Assembly (NCBI GenBank): GCA_963978545.1
Contig: OZ021721.1
Span: 105,970,366-106,034,365, forward strand
Source: Linyphia triangularis
Taxonomy: Eukaryota; Arthropoda; Arachnida; Araneae; Linyphiidae
Direction of reading: 5' to 3'
Length of the DNA: 64,000 nucleotides
Shown here: positions 22,433-35,617 of the stretch, in pieces
How the letters are laid out: each line of letters begins with the position of its first letter
Numbering within the stretch: the first letter of the stretch is position 1
Program-made: the position numbers and the translations under genes
Notes under the pieces: generated by a model
The model's input: only the letters and a program-made list of their open reading frames with translations
What the model was told of the DNA's origin: nothing
The model's database searches: none

Positions 22433-22890
22433 CGTTCAACGTAAAAGAAAAATTCGGGTGACTCAGAAACTCGAAAGCGATTTTTGAAATTATCAATTCT
22501 TATTATTTTATTACTAGTCTTTTGTTTGTTGCCATTATAATGAAAAAACTAAAATATTTCTGAATAAATGACTACATCAATGCGACGCATACATTTTTTA
22601 GAGCCTTTTGTTATACATTTCTAAGGTAATTTTTCAAACTTATTTCTAGAAATATGTTAACTAACCAGATTTCTGCATAACCATGATATTTTCATAGTAT
22701 ATTTTTTTAAATGGTAAATAGTCACATTTAGGTTATCAGTGTAAAAATGAAATAGTTTACGCAAGATTCAACATGTTCACTTTTAAAATTCTGAAAATCA
22801 CAAAAAAAAAATTAATAACGTGTTTATAGTAAAGAAAAAACACCTATTAATTTTTTTTTTAAACTTAAGAATATTCCCTTATAAAATTAA
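22200..22890. other. AT-rich stretch with a long T-run
   Basis: A T-run of roughly 40 bases lies near 22389-22430. No gene was recognised. An open frame at 22006-22212 (+) just upstream matches nothing I know. Confidence 0.4.
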
Positions 22891-22894
22891 ATAT

Positions 22895-23333
22895 TGTTGC
22901 ACAAATTGTCTGTATATAGTGTAAATAGTGACGTATTATTTTAAAATTCTATTGTAATTTTTTTTTTTTTAACAGCGATTATACAGGTTAGAAAAAGGTG
23001 GCAACACCTAAAGCAATCGAGAAATTTCGAGATGTTTCTTTTCCGACGAATTGGCTGGAAATTTCGCGAATGTTCTCTCGTGCCAAGTATATAAAGACCG
23101 GAGATCGGGGAAAGTTTTCAGATTGATTTCGGACTTCGATGTGAGCTGATCGCTTTGGAGAGAGCTTGTATAATCGCTGTATTCGAAGTTCTTCTTACTG
23201 AAGCTTGTGTTGAAGCTTGAGATTGATTAGACTGTTGTCTTTGGATAAATTTTGTGCCTTTGAAGTGTGAATAAATAATAGTTTTTATTTTAAAAACTGT
23301 GCCATCATTGCCTCAGCTGAAAAATTCATAACA
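22895..23333 (+). mobile_element. Solo LTR of an LTR retrotransposon, copy 2
   Basis: Runs TGTTGCACA...CATAACA with an ATAT duplication on each side (22891-22894 and 23334-23337). It has a TATATAAAG promoter box at about 23089-23096 and GAATAAATAA near 23270. It aligns along its full length, inverted, with 11144-11600, with scattered differences. No internal region is present. Confidence 0.88.
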
Positions 23334-23337
23334 ATAT

Positions 23338-25035
23338 GCTACTAATAGTCCAGATTTTTCGGTAAAAAAGCGTCGATAGTTATGATAAAAGCCCTATAAA
23401 TGAGTTATTTTATTCTTTTTGAACACGACTGGAAAATGAAACGCTATCCTACAACTATGAACTTTTCACAAATAATAATTTAGTTTGTAATCATTATTTT
23501 ATTCCAATTTAATCTAATGAACGACTAAGTACACATTTTTTATATTTATACAGAAAACTTCTGTAGGTTGAGTGAATATCGGAAACAATGAAAACTCACG
23601 TTTGATATTTTTTGTAAAGGTAAAAAAGCGTCTGTAAAAACTGTGTAAAGCGTAAAAAACAAACAACTGTTTATCAAAAACTCTAAAATTCGAATGCTAT
23701 TCTAAAAACATCAATCATTTTTCTTTTATTAAAAATTATTTGTTTACTTGTTGTCATAATAAAGAAGTAAATAAAACGTTTTTTAAAAACATTTCGAAAA
23801 TCCCAGAAAAATTTCATCAACTTTTTGTAGCAAAGGAAATATCTATTAAATTTTAATGTTTTTTAACATGTTAATAATAATTTTTATGGCACAGATGTAG
23901 AATATGAAATTTCTTCGACAGGATTTTATATAGGAGTTTTTTTCCGGATAAATGCGGTTTCTGGAAACAGATTTTAAGTTTTATTTTAATTTGGATACTT
24001 TATATTATTTACATTTTAACTTAATTTAAGTGTAATTTTAATTTTATTACTATTAGTATTTTAATTTAATTATTATTAATATTTTAACCTTATTCCATTA
24101 TTATTTATATTTTGATTTTTTTGCTATTACCAAATAAAAAATATCGCCAAATCTCCTATACTACATCTGTTCCATTTTTATAATAATAATAAATGTTGAT
24201 AAATATTTAGCTTTTTTTAATATTGACTTGTATTTAATAAGAAATATTTTAATGTGCATTCTAGTATTATATTGGATTATAATATTGTGAACATAAGTTA
24301 TGACAATTAATTTATATTTATCTATTTTATGATAGTTGAAGTTATAGAAATTATAAAGATGTCTATTCTATAATTTAACTGCAAGTAAAAAATAAAATAT
24401 AAATATAATATAGTTTGATTTTTCTTTCAATCCAGAAATTAAAAAGAAAAATAATATTTTTTCACATCAAACGTCTTCACTAAATATTAATTATCACGAC
24501 TCTTACATATGGTAAAAATATTTCATAAAAGCTAAATTGGGATTTGTTAAATTTTCATTTAGATCGCACCATTATTCAAATTTTCAATTAATTATTATTA
24601 AAAATCAGTTTTACAATTATTTATAAGTATATTACAATTTTGAAGTCACGAATTAACTTAGTGCGACTATACAATCATCAAACTTCATTAAAAAAGCTAC
24701 ATCAATAAGAAATTCCAGCAAACATAACTTTTCCCATTCAATAAGAATATGGCTTCGTCGAATTCAGCGCTGGTCGTAATACTGTAAAAATCGTCCACCC
24801 AGGATTTTTTTTTTTCCATACAATGACTTGACGTTGCTTGTAATGAAAACAATATCTTCATTTTTTTTTTTTTTTTTTTTTTATTATTATACTTTCGAAA
24901 TCAAGCGAAAAAAATACGAATTCTGTATTAGAACTATCAACTTCACATTCAGCATGCAGCCGCCATTTTGTGTGGGCGTTACTTCTTTGCTTTGTCAACG
25001 TTTGTGTGAATCAATGTGAGGTATGCTTAAATGTG
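23338..25035. other. AT-rich stretch without recognised gene
   Basis: About 1.7 kb of AT-rich sequence with a T-run at 24860-24883. No terminal repeats, RNA genes or credible reading frames were seen. Confidence 0.45.
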
Positions 25036-25159
25036 GCCAGGATCTACAGTTAAACGTTAATTCCGAACCACTACGAACATCCATGCTTAACCTGGGATTC
25101 GATCCCGGCACCTTTGGCATACGAAGCCAGAGAGCTAACCATACAGCCATCAGATGGGA
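25036..25159 (-). mobile_element. SINE family B, 3'-truncated copy
   Basis: On the minus strand: CATCTGATGGCTGTATGG head, B-box GGGATCGAATCCC, then GGATGTTCGTAGTGG and AACGTTTAACTGTAG, where similarity stops before the usual tail. Confidence 0.75.
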
Positions 25160-25458
25160 TAAATCAAATGGTATGCTATATTTTAAAAAAAGGCTCACTT
25201 TTACTTGTCAATACTACAAATTCATTTTGAACATTAATTAGACAGCGATGTTCAAAAAGCAAATGATCACCAAACTTATAAAAATTGAGTTATTGGTAAC
25301 GCTGGATTCATTTCATCGAACTGTAATAAAAATTTCATGATTTTAAGGAGCTCTAATTGAAATCGAAGGAGCTAATCAAAAAAACAAATAAGTCATATAC
25401 AGTGGAGGTCCATTAGGATAAAAATGTTTTGCGTTTTTTGAAGAATCGGGAGTCTCCA

Positions 25459-25638
25459 TGCTGCTTGTCCGCCTTTTGCGCTCTAGCCTCGCATGCCAAT
25501 GGTGCCGGGTTCGAATCCTGGGTTAGGCATGGATGTTCGCTATGATTTGGAATCCACGTTAAGCTGTATGTCCCGGCCTGATTAGCCGTTATTGTGCACC
25601 AAAGTAGGTTGTTGAGCGTACAAACAAACAAACAAACC
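25459..25638 (+). mobile_element. SINE family B copy
   Basis: Degraded A-box region (TTTTGCGCTCTAGCCTCGCA), intact B-box GGGTTCGAATCC, the family body, and a tail in which CCAA units have become CAAACAAACAAACAAACCA. Confidence 0.8.
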
Positions 25639-25764
25639 ACTTTTTGAGTCATGCCGAAATTTGCTTTTAGTTTTGAAGATAAAAAGTTGGCACAGAACAT
25701 TGAGGTTGGAAGTGAACATTTAGTATATCTTAAGCGTATTTATTCTCGTAATCGCCTTATCATG

Positions 25765-25922
25765 CACTGTTAAAAAAAAAATTCCACCTTACACCAAAAA
25801 TTGGTTCCCATTTAGCTGCAACCAACATTTGGTGCTTAATATCACGATTTAATGGCACTAATGTATGTTGCAGCTATATGGGAACCAATTTTTGGTGCAA
25901 GGTGGAACAAAATTTGTAAGTG
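25765..25922. mobile_element. Palindromic MITE, CACTGTTAAAAAT family, copy 2
   Basis: CACTGTTAAAAAAAAAATTC at the left and AAAATTTGTAAGTGT at the right, with the arms TTTAGCTGCAACCAACATTT / ATGTTGCAGCTATATGGG. The right terminus is degraded. Confidence 0.75.
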
Positions 25923-25943
25923 TAGATAAAATTACGAAGCGTA

Positions 25944-26103
25944 CACTGTTAAAAATTTTGTTCCATCTTGCACAAAAAATTTATTCCCATTTAGCTGCAA
26001 CCAACATTAGCGCCATTAAATCGTGATATTAAGCACCAAATGTTGGTTGCAGCTAAATGGGAACCAATTTTTGGTGCAAGGTGGAACAAAATTTTTAACA
26101 GTG
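25944..26103. mobile_element. Palindromic MITE, CACTGTTAAAAAT family, copy 3
   Basis: TA-flanked; termini CACTGTTAAAAATTTTGTTC and the complement ending TTTTTAACAGTG are nearly perfect. It lies 21 bp from copy 2, making a close tandem pair. Confidence 0.85.
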
Positions 26104-26422
26104 TATTTGGTTGTGATCAACACTTCATAGTGGTAGAAATAGACAGCAGGAACAGTGTAAACTAAACTAAACGTGTTTATTGAGGTTGGCAGTAAAATTT
26201 TAATATGTTCAAAACGTATTTACAGAGGCGAAATAATTATTTTCTCGAGAAAAAATTATTTTAAAATATCAAAGATAAATAAAATAGCATTCTTAACACT
26301 AGAAAGACTGAAACTATATTGCCTATCCTATATTGCCAAAACCTATATTACCTATATTGCCGAAAAGCAGTCAAAATTACTGCATTGTGAAAGAATAACT
26401 AATATGTAAAGAAATATGTATA

Positions 26423-26477
<55 letters not shown>
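26423..26477. repeat. (AC)n(AT)n microsatellite, left of the BEL/Pao element
   Basis: About five AC units followed by about 22 AT units, ending exactly at the left LTR. The run continues on the far side of the retrotransposon at 32489, so the element split one microsatellite. Confidence 0.9.
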
Positions 26478-26482
<5 letters not shown>

Positions 26483-26757
26483 AGAGCTCAGTTAAGTTAA
26501 TTTAAAGTAGTGGACTGTAGAAATTTTACTATTATTTATTAAAGACATACAAGGCACACACATAATACAGATTTACTTACACGTATAAACATTTATAATT
26601 CTTCAAAGTTAATTATTTATAGTTGAGCACTCGGCTCCAATTTTGAGACATGTGTCTCCTAACAAATTCAAATCAATTCTGCTTCTCTTCTCATGTATTC
26701 TCCACTAAGGGGAGACACCACGAGGATAAACTGTTCTTGACCAATCAGGCGCAAACA
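26478..26757 (-). repeat. 3' LTR of the BEL/Pao element
   Basis: 280 bp. A purine-rich GGGCGGGA (minus strand) lies immediately upstream in element orientation, at 26758-26765, and is the likely polypurine tract. Confidence 0.9.
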
Positions 26758-26932
26758 TCCCGCCCGGCGTTACAATGTTATAGCATTCAACAAAATTAAA
26801 TGAATAAAATTATCATATAAAAGATAAAGTAAAGAACACAAATAAGTTCCAATCAAAAACACATCGCACAATCAAACAACAACGACTTATCAAACATAAA
26901 AATGTAAATGTACATTATACACATTAAAGTAT

Positions 26933-28063
26933 TCACTTTACAGCACTCTTGTTATCACTTATAGGAAGAATACATATTTTGCTAATGCTACGTTTAAATG
27001 AGCCAGTAGCGGTTTTAACAATTACAACTCGAACTTCCTTATCCTTAGCAGGTATAACTTCAAGTATTCTACCTAAACGCCATTTACAACTTGGCAAGTT
27101 GTCTTCCTTAACAACAACAAGTGTTCCTATCTTAACATTTTCCTTTTCAAACTGCCATTTAGATCTCTGTTGGAGGTTGTTTAGATAATCCTGACTCCAT
27201 CGTTTCCATATATTTTGGACTTCTTTTGTTGTTCTCTGCCACCTGGATAAACAATTTTCATTTAAATCAGTGTGGTCAGGTTCAGCCAAAGCATTAAGAG
27301 AACGGACAATTAAGAAATGTCCCGGAGTCAAAGCCTCAAGATCAGATGGATCAGAAGAGAGCGGAGTAATAGGACGAGAATTTAATATTGCTTCAATTTG
27401 GTTAGTCACGGTTATGAATTCTTCACAAGTAAATCTAGCATTAGCCACTGTTTTTCGTAAAAGATTTTTAAAGCTTTTCACATTAGTTTCCCATAGACCT
27501 CCAAAATTTGGCGATTTTAACGGAGTAAATTTCCACGAAATTTCTTCAGAAGTTAGATAATCAGCCAGGTTGTCATCAGGCTTACAAACTAAGGCATGGA
27601 GTCGTTTGATCTCCGATGCTGCTCCAACAAAATTCGTGCCATTGTCTGAGAAGATGCAACAACTTTTCCCTCTTCTAGCAAAAAACCTTTTTAAAGTTGC
27701 TCTAAAAGCAATAGAAGTGAGATCCGACACAATTTCTAAGTGTACGGCCTTTGTCACAAAGCAAACGAAAATTGCAACATATATTTTATGCAAAGCTCCA
27801 GATCTCTGTCCCTTATATTTAATATAAAAAGGTCTACAAAAATCTACCCCAACAACATTAAAGGGAAAAGTGGGTGTCACCCTCTCAGACGGAAGGTTTC
27901 CCAAGATTTGACAACTATTTATAGGTTTACTACGGAAACAAGTTACACACTCATGAACTACCTTTCTGCAGAGTCCCCTTCCACTAACTGGCCAAAACTG
28001 TTGTCGGACACTATACAACAGTCTGAGGACCGACATGGAAGTTTCTTTTATGAATATTTTCAA
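26933..28063 (-). pseudogene. BEL/Pao integrase region with C-terminal DUF5641-type domain
   Basis: A 376-codon frame. HECVTC (38-43) is the end of the HHCC zinc domain. The integrase core shows VGVDFCRPF (D74), FSDNGTNF (D140) and NFGGLWETNVKS (E192), so D,D-35-E-type residues are all present. The C-terminal part (KIGTLVVVKEDN, W.LGRI, RVVIVKTATGSFKR) is the usual small beta-rich tail of BEL/Pao Pol. Upstream the frame is lost: the natural N-terminus lies in another frame separated by a one-base shift near 28030, and a TAG at about 28116-28118 separates it from RNase H. The role would have been insertion of the cDNA into the host chromosome. Confidence 0.9.
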
Positions 28064-28118
28064 TAATTAGTTTAGTCAATTTATGCTTAGGGGGCAAAAT
28101 TATCTGGTGTTTTTTAGT

Positions 28119-30332
28119 CTAGTCCAAATCAGAATTTACCAATCTCCCCCCAACATGTAGCACATTATTAGAATCTAAAAATGGATTTAATGATCTAAGT
28201 TTACTATTTTTACTAATGGTGTGACCCTTACCTAAATCATATATTTCTAGATTATATTCACTTTTTTGAATGTGCCGTATTATATATTTTGCGGCTTTTT
28301 TTACTTCCTCTTCAGAAAGCGGACCACTTATACGATTATCCTTTGATTGGACATTAATAACAAATCTCAAAACAAATGCAAGTATACGAACAATTTTCAT
28401 ATAATCATTACTTTTCTCAATTATATCATTTATAACACTGTTATGTATTACTGTAATAAGATTTATATTCACATTTCTCTTTAACTCATTTAAATAAGTA
28501 CTATCCATACAATATTCACTACCTGGATTACTAACAAATGCATTTTCATGTTTTAAAAACTGTAGTCCATGCCACCACATATCATTGTGTACTATATCGT
28601 TAGGTTTGAGACCTCTAGAAATAAGATCTGCTGGATTATTATCAGAAGTCACATGGCACCACTGATAACCTGGTGTGAGTTCCTGAATTTGAGAAACTCT
28701 ATTGGAAACGAAAGGTTTTAATTGATTAGGGGGAGTTTTAATCCACGCTAATACAATAGTGGAATCACACCACAATACAATTTTATCAATTTCAATTTTT
28801 AAAGCTGTAATAGTTTTCTTAACTAATTTAGCTAACAACAATGCACCACACAATTCAAGACGTGGTATTGTTAAGGTTTTCAGTGGAGCCACTCGAGACT
28901 TACTACACAATAAATTTACTTTAATATCATTAAATTTATTAACACATTTTAAATATAAACAACATCCATAGGATAGCTTAGAAGCATCACAAAATGCATG
29001 CAATTCTATCAATTCAATATCATCAATGAAAATAAATCTCTCAACACAAATATTTTCATTAACTGCCAGTTGGGAAATAATACTATCCCAAATTATACTG
29101 TCTTTTTCAGGTAACATATCATGCCAATCAATTTTTAAAAGCCATAAATTTTGCATAAAAATCTTTAATTTACATATCAAAGGACCTAATAACCCCAATG
29201 GGTCAAATATTCTAGCAATGGTTGATAATACTGACCTTTTAGTATGCGGAGACTCACCTATTCTCACCCGAAAGGTGAAACTATCCTTTTTTGGGTTCCA
29301 TATAACCCCTAAGGTTTTCACTGTTATGGTCTCGGCACTATCGTCGAAAGAATATTCTAAACACTCACTTGGCACTTTTTCTAAAAGGGAAGAAGTGTTA
29401 GACACAAATTTATGCAATGTCATTCCACAAGTCTGCAACATATTGACAAGTTGATCTTGTTGCTCTATTGCTGTTTCTAATGTTGATCCACCGGTAAGAA
29501 TGTCATCAATATAGTAATCAGTCAAAGTTGCTGCAGCCGCAAGAGGAAAATTAAACTGTTCATCTTCTGCCAATTGATTTAAGACTCTTGTACTCAAAAA
29601 TGGACTACTGGTCATGCCATACCTGATGGTTTGCAGCTGGTAGATCCTGATCGGACTATCAGAATTTTTCTTCCAGAGAATACGTTGGAAGTTACAATGG
29701 CACTCATCAACTAACACTTGGCGAAACATTTTCTGTATATCAGCAGTGAAAGCATATTTATGAGTTCGGAATCTGGACATAATATCAAAAACATCTTCTT
29801 GTAAAACACCTCCGTACATTAGCAAGTCGTTCAGGGAGATACCATTTGAACTTGGGGAAGAAGCATTGAAAACAGTTCTCAATTTCGTAGAAGATCTTTC
29901 TGGTTTGTAGACTGCATGGTGTGGGATATAATAACAGTCTCTAGGATCAGATTCTTCAATTATTTCCTTCATATGACCAAGTCTTTCATACTCTTCCATG
30001 AATTCCACATATAAACATTTTAATGTGGGATTTCTATTCAGACGTTTACAAAGAGATTTCAGTCGGGCAGCGGCAATGTCTTTTGAAGACCCCAGCACAC
30101 CTTCTTTCATAGGTAGTAGGACCACGAAACGCCCATCTTCATTTCTGTAATAAGTAGCGAGAAAATGTTCTTCACAAGCTTTTTCTTCATCGTTTGCAAA
30201 ACGCTCAGAATCATCAACATCTTCAATGTTCCAAAACCTTTCGAGGTTAGAGTTCAAATTATTTAATTGTTCTTCACAAGATAAATGACAGTGCACGGTA
30301 GATTTCGCATCATCTGGGAAAGACCCACTCAC
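28119..30332 (-). pseudogene. BEL/Pao reverse transcriptase and RNase H region
   Basis: A 737-codon open stretch. The reverse transcriptase has FTADIQKMFRQV (D198) and YYIDDILTGG (YIDD at 274-277), the catalytic aspartates. RNase H-like landmarks follow: LHAFCDAS, TIPRLELCGALLLAK, LWCDSTIVLAWI and DNNPADLISRG, all typical of Pao-type Pol. It ends at a TAG just before the integrase zinc region; in-frame similarity resumes right after that stop. Upstream, toward protease, the frame is broken by further stops. Alone it is the best-preserved part of the element. Confidence 0.92.
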
Positions 30333-31238
30333 GATGTATCCAAAAACAGTCTCTTGTAGAATGATTGTATTGTTCTTGGGTCGTATTTGATTATTCTTTA
30401 AAAGTTCGAAAAAACACTAGGCGCCTAACAGGGCATCAATCTTTTTTTGGTTTATTAAAGTCAGGATCAGCATATAGAATGCTCGGTAATATCAAGCCCG
30501 CAACATGTACGGCTCTGGAAGGCTATATGTCCGTAATTTTAGGGACACTTATGAAAGACGTCTGCAGCGTCTTTCATAAGTGCTCTGCTGGTTGGAAACG
30601 AGAGCCTGGATTTTCTTCTTTATTGTAGAAACCATCATTCCATTCAATCCACTGACTGGTACATATGTTTTTTCTTTTCTAATTCTCAAGCGATCTGCTC
30701 ACTCAAAAGTCAAAAAATTACACTGCGAACATGAATCAAGAATAGCTCTAACATTGAAGTAACTTCCTCGTTCATCTTTAATTTTAATTATAGCAGTTGC
30801 GAGTAAAACTACATTTTTTCTCTCGGATAATAAACAGCTGCTTCTCATAGTCGAAGAAGTTTCATTTCGAGTGGATTGGCCTTGATTAGCATTTGAAGAA
30901 TCATCAAGATCTGATGGAATCGCCTGAGAACTCTCCTTATTTACGAATGGTTTATCATTCTTTCCACTGAATGTAATAGTGTGTTGTGGAATTTCGAACC
31001 ACATTGGCAAGTGAATTTTGATCTGCAACTGTCTATTTTATGGTTTCTTCGCAGACATCGAATACAAAATTTATATCTTTTAACGAGCTCAAATCTATCA
31101 ACAACATTCATATTTCTAAATGCGTCGCACCCAAAGAGGCCATGTGTTTCCTTCTTTTTGCATGCAACACAGAAATGCGTAGGCGAGTTAATAACTAAGT
31201 TTTTGCTACGATTTAAGGAGTGATGTGAAGCATTATAT
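30333..31238 (-). pseudogene. BEL/Pao zinc-knuckle and aspartic protease region, broken
   Basis: Pieces in three frames. On the minus strand near 31170-31040 there are paired cysteine clusters (CVACKKKETHG and CIRCLRRNHKIDSC), as in BEL/Pao Gag. Near 30760-30700 lies RAILDSCSQCNFLT, at the position of the retropepsin active site where DSG or DSC variants occur. Between 30690 and 30333 an IDALLGA-like motif and a VFGYIVSG-like motif mark the protease end and Pol linker. At least two frameshifts and several stops separate these blocks, so no functional polyprotein can be made from this copy. Confidence 0.8.
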
Positions 31239-32171
31239 TTATTTATTTATTTGTTTCATTGATGGCATATTTCGAGATATACTTTCTAATATATTGCTTC
31301 GCTTTTCTAAAAACGTTATGAATTCATTAAAATTTGGCACTTCATTCGATGAAATGGACATTTCATAAATCTTTCTTGTTTCCAAATCAAGTTTATCAAT
31401 TAAAATGTTCATTAATAATATGTCCAACAATTTATCACGATCATATTCCAGTACTTTAAGTGCTCTTAAATTCTTTTTTAAATTATCCAAAAAATCACGC
31501 ATTTCTTTCGCAGATTCTTGATTTAGCTTAGGATATCTTAAGATATTTTGAATATGGGTATCTAATATTACCCGGCGATTTTCGTATCTTTGTTGCAGAG
31601 CATTAAATAAGGATTCAATTGTATCATCCTCCGTTTCCAATTGACTTAGCCTTTCCTTCTAATGCTGCGTTTAAATAATGCAACTTCTGAATGTCATCTA
31701 ACTCAGCATTATTTGCAATGAGATTAGTGAAGGAGGTTTTAAATTTACTCCAATCTTCATAATTTCCCGAAAATACTGGAAGGGGAATAACAGGCAATTT
31801 TGTTCTAATTAAAGTACCACTAGTTTCTGGCTTTACTGCAACACTTGGAGTATATTTTTTTAGTAAACAAATAAGTTTCAAAAGACTTACTTCACTATTT
31901 TCGATACGAATATCCAATTCTTGTAGTGCTGCATCAATTTCTTCTATTTCTTCATCTTTTGCGGCATCATAATATTTATCACGAAGAGAATTCACTTCGT
32001 TTTGGGTAGTCTTGAGCCCTTCAAGTTTTTTTTTTTCAGTTCGATTACTGAATTTGTGCTGCTAAGTGTTTCAGCCGATAATAATGTCAATGGTGCACAA
32101 AACTCCTCTAGACGTGTAAGTTTTGACTTCAGTGTGCCTTGCTGCCTATTTAATTTAACTAATCGAGCCAT
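31239..32171 (-). pseudogene. BEL/Pao Gag (DUF1759 type), frameshifted
   Basis: An ATG at 32171 opens a frame beginning MARLVKLNRQQG, with a coiled-coil-like segment. An 11-base A-run (32026-32036 on plus as T) shifts it out of frame. The next block (31995-31624) contains LPVIPLPVFSGNYEDWSKF, the signature of the DUF1759 Gag domain, then a second frameshift near 31640-31650. The third block (31640-31239) carries ESLFNALQQRYENRR and the helical capsid-like remainder. The role was assembly of the retrotransposon particle. It cannot be translated as one protein without correcting two shifts. Confidence 0.88.
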
Positions 32172-32172
32172 T

Positions 32173-32208
32173 TTTTGCTTTTCTCTCCGGATCGTTCATG
32201 GACCAAAA
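32173..32208 (-). other. Primer-binding-site region of the BEL/Pao element
   Basis: Three to four bases after the 5' LTR on the minus strand comes TGGTCCATGAACGATCC. It begins with TGG, complementary to the CCA end of a tRNA, as expected for a primer-binding site. I do not assign the tRNA. Confidence 0.6.
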
Positions 32209-32488
32209 TGTCCAGAGCTCATTTAAGTTAATTTAAAGTAGTGGACTGTAGAAATTTTACTATTATTTATTAAAGACATACAAGGCACACAAATAATACA
32301 GATTTACTTACACGTATAAACATTTATAATTCTTCAAAGTTAATTATTTATAGTTGAGCACTCGGCTCCAATTTTGAGACATGTGTCTCCTAACAAATTC
32401 AAATCAATTCTGCTTCTCTTCTCGTGTATTCTCCACTAGGGGGAGACACCACGAGGATAAACTGTTCATGACCAATCAGACGCAAACA
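32209..32488 (-). repeat. 5' LTR of the BEL/Pao element
   Basis: 280 bp, nearly identical to 26478-26757. It is followed on plus by ATATA, the duplicated target. Confidence 0.9.
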
Positions 32489-33683
<1,195 letters not shown>

Positions 33684-35170
33684 CCGGAAACAAAGGAGAA
33701 GGGGAGGGGGTAACTACAAGTATTAATAAACGCATTTATATGTTGTACAAAAAGTCCCAAAATTCTAAGAAATTGTGTCCTTATATACATAATTATTTTT
33801 CTAATTGAAATTAAAAAGCAGTCAAAATGACTTCCTTGGGCAATCTAGTGTTAAGAGCTTTTCTAGTCTGTCTGTTTTTGGTTGGTTGTTTTTTAGATTA
33901 TCTGGCGCCGTCAGCAACACGAGGGCTATAATCAGGGACGACGCGAACGGGGGGCGAGGCCAAAGTTTCAGGAAGTTGAACAGTCGGCAAATTTTCGAAA
34001 TTTTTTTAGTCCTTTTTTTAAATTTGATCCACAATAAAATCGAATTGAATGAAAAAAAATAAAAAATGCTGAACAAAAATATTAAAAATACCCACTCAAG
34101 TTTCACTTATCGGCATTTTTACAATATAAGTCTATTATAAGGGAGTCGGTGCCTTTCCCCCCACCTGCATTGATGGACTGCGTGCACAAATATAATAGGT
34201 ATCTTGCGAACACAAATCATAGATATCTTCATTATCTCACCCAGCCTAAGTTTTTAGAAAAGAAAGACGGCAGTCGGCAAATTTCCAAAATTTCATCAAT
34301 TCCTTTAAAAGTGCCAAGTGATGGATGTTTTAAAATATATTGAATAGAAAAAAATATAAATAATTAAAATCGTCAATAGTATTAAAAAATCCTGATCACA
34401 ATTCAGCCCAAGTTGGCGGTCGGCAATTTTAAATTGGAGTAAGTATATCCTTATTTTGCAGGAACATTTAAGTTGATATCGTCACTGACAGCTTCTAAAT
34501 GAAATTAAATACGAACATATCTCCCGTACTGTTGCACAAGTATCAATTTCCACAAATTCTCTTCAGGAATGAATAATTTTCCTTCAATTTCAAATCAGTA
34601 CATTTAATTGTATAAATCGTCAAGTCGACTGTCGTAAGTTTTTAAATTCAGTCACCTGATAATTACACACTATATTCTCAGGAAGAAACTCACAATAATT
34701 ACTTATTCTTCCAATTAATAGATAACTCTGAAGTGTTACAGTAGGTGACATATTTTTAGTACGTCAGGTAACGCCTCAAAAACCATGATATGCCCATTAA
34801 ACGTCATTTACATAAAGTGTGTATTGTACGTCATACGAATTGAAAGTCTTACAGAAAATTTCAGAACATCTAAATTTTAAGATCCGAAAAATGAGCCCTC
34901 TTTTATCAAATACATACCTGGCGAGAAGTTTAAATTTCGAATAAAACTTGCTTATTTTTTGGTAAGATAAAAATAAAAAATACATTTTATAAGGTTATTC
35001 AACGAGGTTTATTTTTACTTATTACGAACATGAAGCTGAGTGAAATGGAAGTAGCGTACAATTCTGTTGAAAAATATTTCTATTACATTTTGCCAAATTA
35101 TTGCAATTAATGCCAAGTAGAACTTTATAAATGATGTTATATAGTACTTCATTTATTAAAAATGTGTAAC
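33684..35170. other. AT-rich stretch with a SINE A fragment
   Basis: A SINE A 3' fragment (minus; GGTTGGTTGTTTTTTAGATT through CTGGCGCCGTCAGCAACACG and GAGGGCTATAAT) lies at about 33879-33933. Nothing else was recognised. Confidence 0.5.
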
Positions 35171-35178
35171 GGTGTGTA

Positions 35179-35290
35179 GTAATGGAGAGTCGAACACGGG
35201 ACTCCTAGATCAGAAGACAGGCGCGCTAACCACTAGGCAAAAGTGATCACTAGTGCGTAGGTGTTGTACCTGTCATTTGTACACGAGACC
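35179..35290 (-). mobile_element. tRNA-like repeat (possible SINE, family C), copy 1
   Basis: Minus strand: GCCTAGTGGTTAGCGCGCCT (A-box), CTTCTGATCTAGGAGTCCC and B-box GTGTTCGACTC, followed upstream on plus by no clear tail. A TCT anticodon-like loop is visible. It could be a decayed tRNA gene, but a second copy with the same flank at 35486-35617 argues for a repeat. Confidence 0.5.
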
Positions 35291-35485
35291 ACGACATAGC
35301 CCCTTCCCAGTGAGTTGTGAAGGGGTGAACGATTGAGTTGCTTGCGGGTGAGTTCAGTATGGCAGTGAGTCGCCAGAGGTTGCTTTCTGTGTGGCAGTGA
35401 GTCGCCAGAGATGCTGAGGTGGTAGTGTGGAGGTCGTGCAGTAGATGGTGCCACTGATGTGTTCGAATATTCGGGTCACCAATGT
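35291..35485. repeat. GC-richer spacer with an internal direct repeat
   Basis: TGGCAGTGAGTCGCCAGAG occurs twice (near 35358 and 35392). The spacer sits between the two family C copies and may belong to the same larger element. Confidence 0.45.
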
Positions 35486-35617
35486 AGCTGTGTGCGCTAA
35501 CGGGGAGTCGAACCCGGGACTCCTAGATCAGATGACAGGCGCTCTAACCACAAGGCAAAAGTGACCATTAGTGCCTAGGTGTTGTATTTGTCATTTGTAC
35601 ACGAGACAACCACAAAT
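35486..35617 (-). mobile_element. tRNA-like repeat (possible SINE, family C), copy 2
   Basis: As copy 1, with B-box GGGTTCGACTCCCC. Shared flank on plus: GTGCNTAGGTGTTGTA then GTCATTTGTACACGAGAC. Confidence 0.5.

Larger units (their letters stand above)
26478..32488 (-). mobile_element. BEL/Pao LTR retrotransposon, full-length but coding-defective
   Basis: A 6.0-kb element on the minus strand: two 280-bp LTRs (26478-26757 and 32209-32488) starting TGTCCAG and ending GCAAACA on plus, with an ATATA duplication (26473-26477, 32489-32493). Reading from the 5' LTR: gag (from about 32171), zinc-knuckle, protease, reverse transcriptase/RNase H and integrase pieces in BEL/Pao order. The two LTRs differ at only about six positions by eye, so insertion is recent. 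Despite that, the coding region has several frameshifts and in-frame stops, at least one of them at an A11 run. Either a defective copy was mobilised in trans, or the assembly has indel errors. Confidence 0.93.

Noticed and set aside
26949..29454. Plus-strand frames of 70-142 codons within the BEL/Pao element
   Set aside because: They are antisense shadows of the Pol region.
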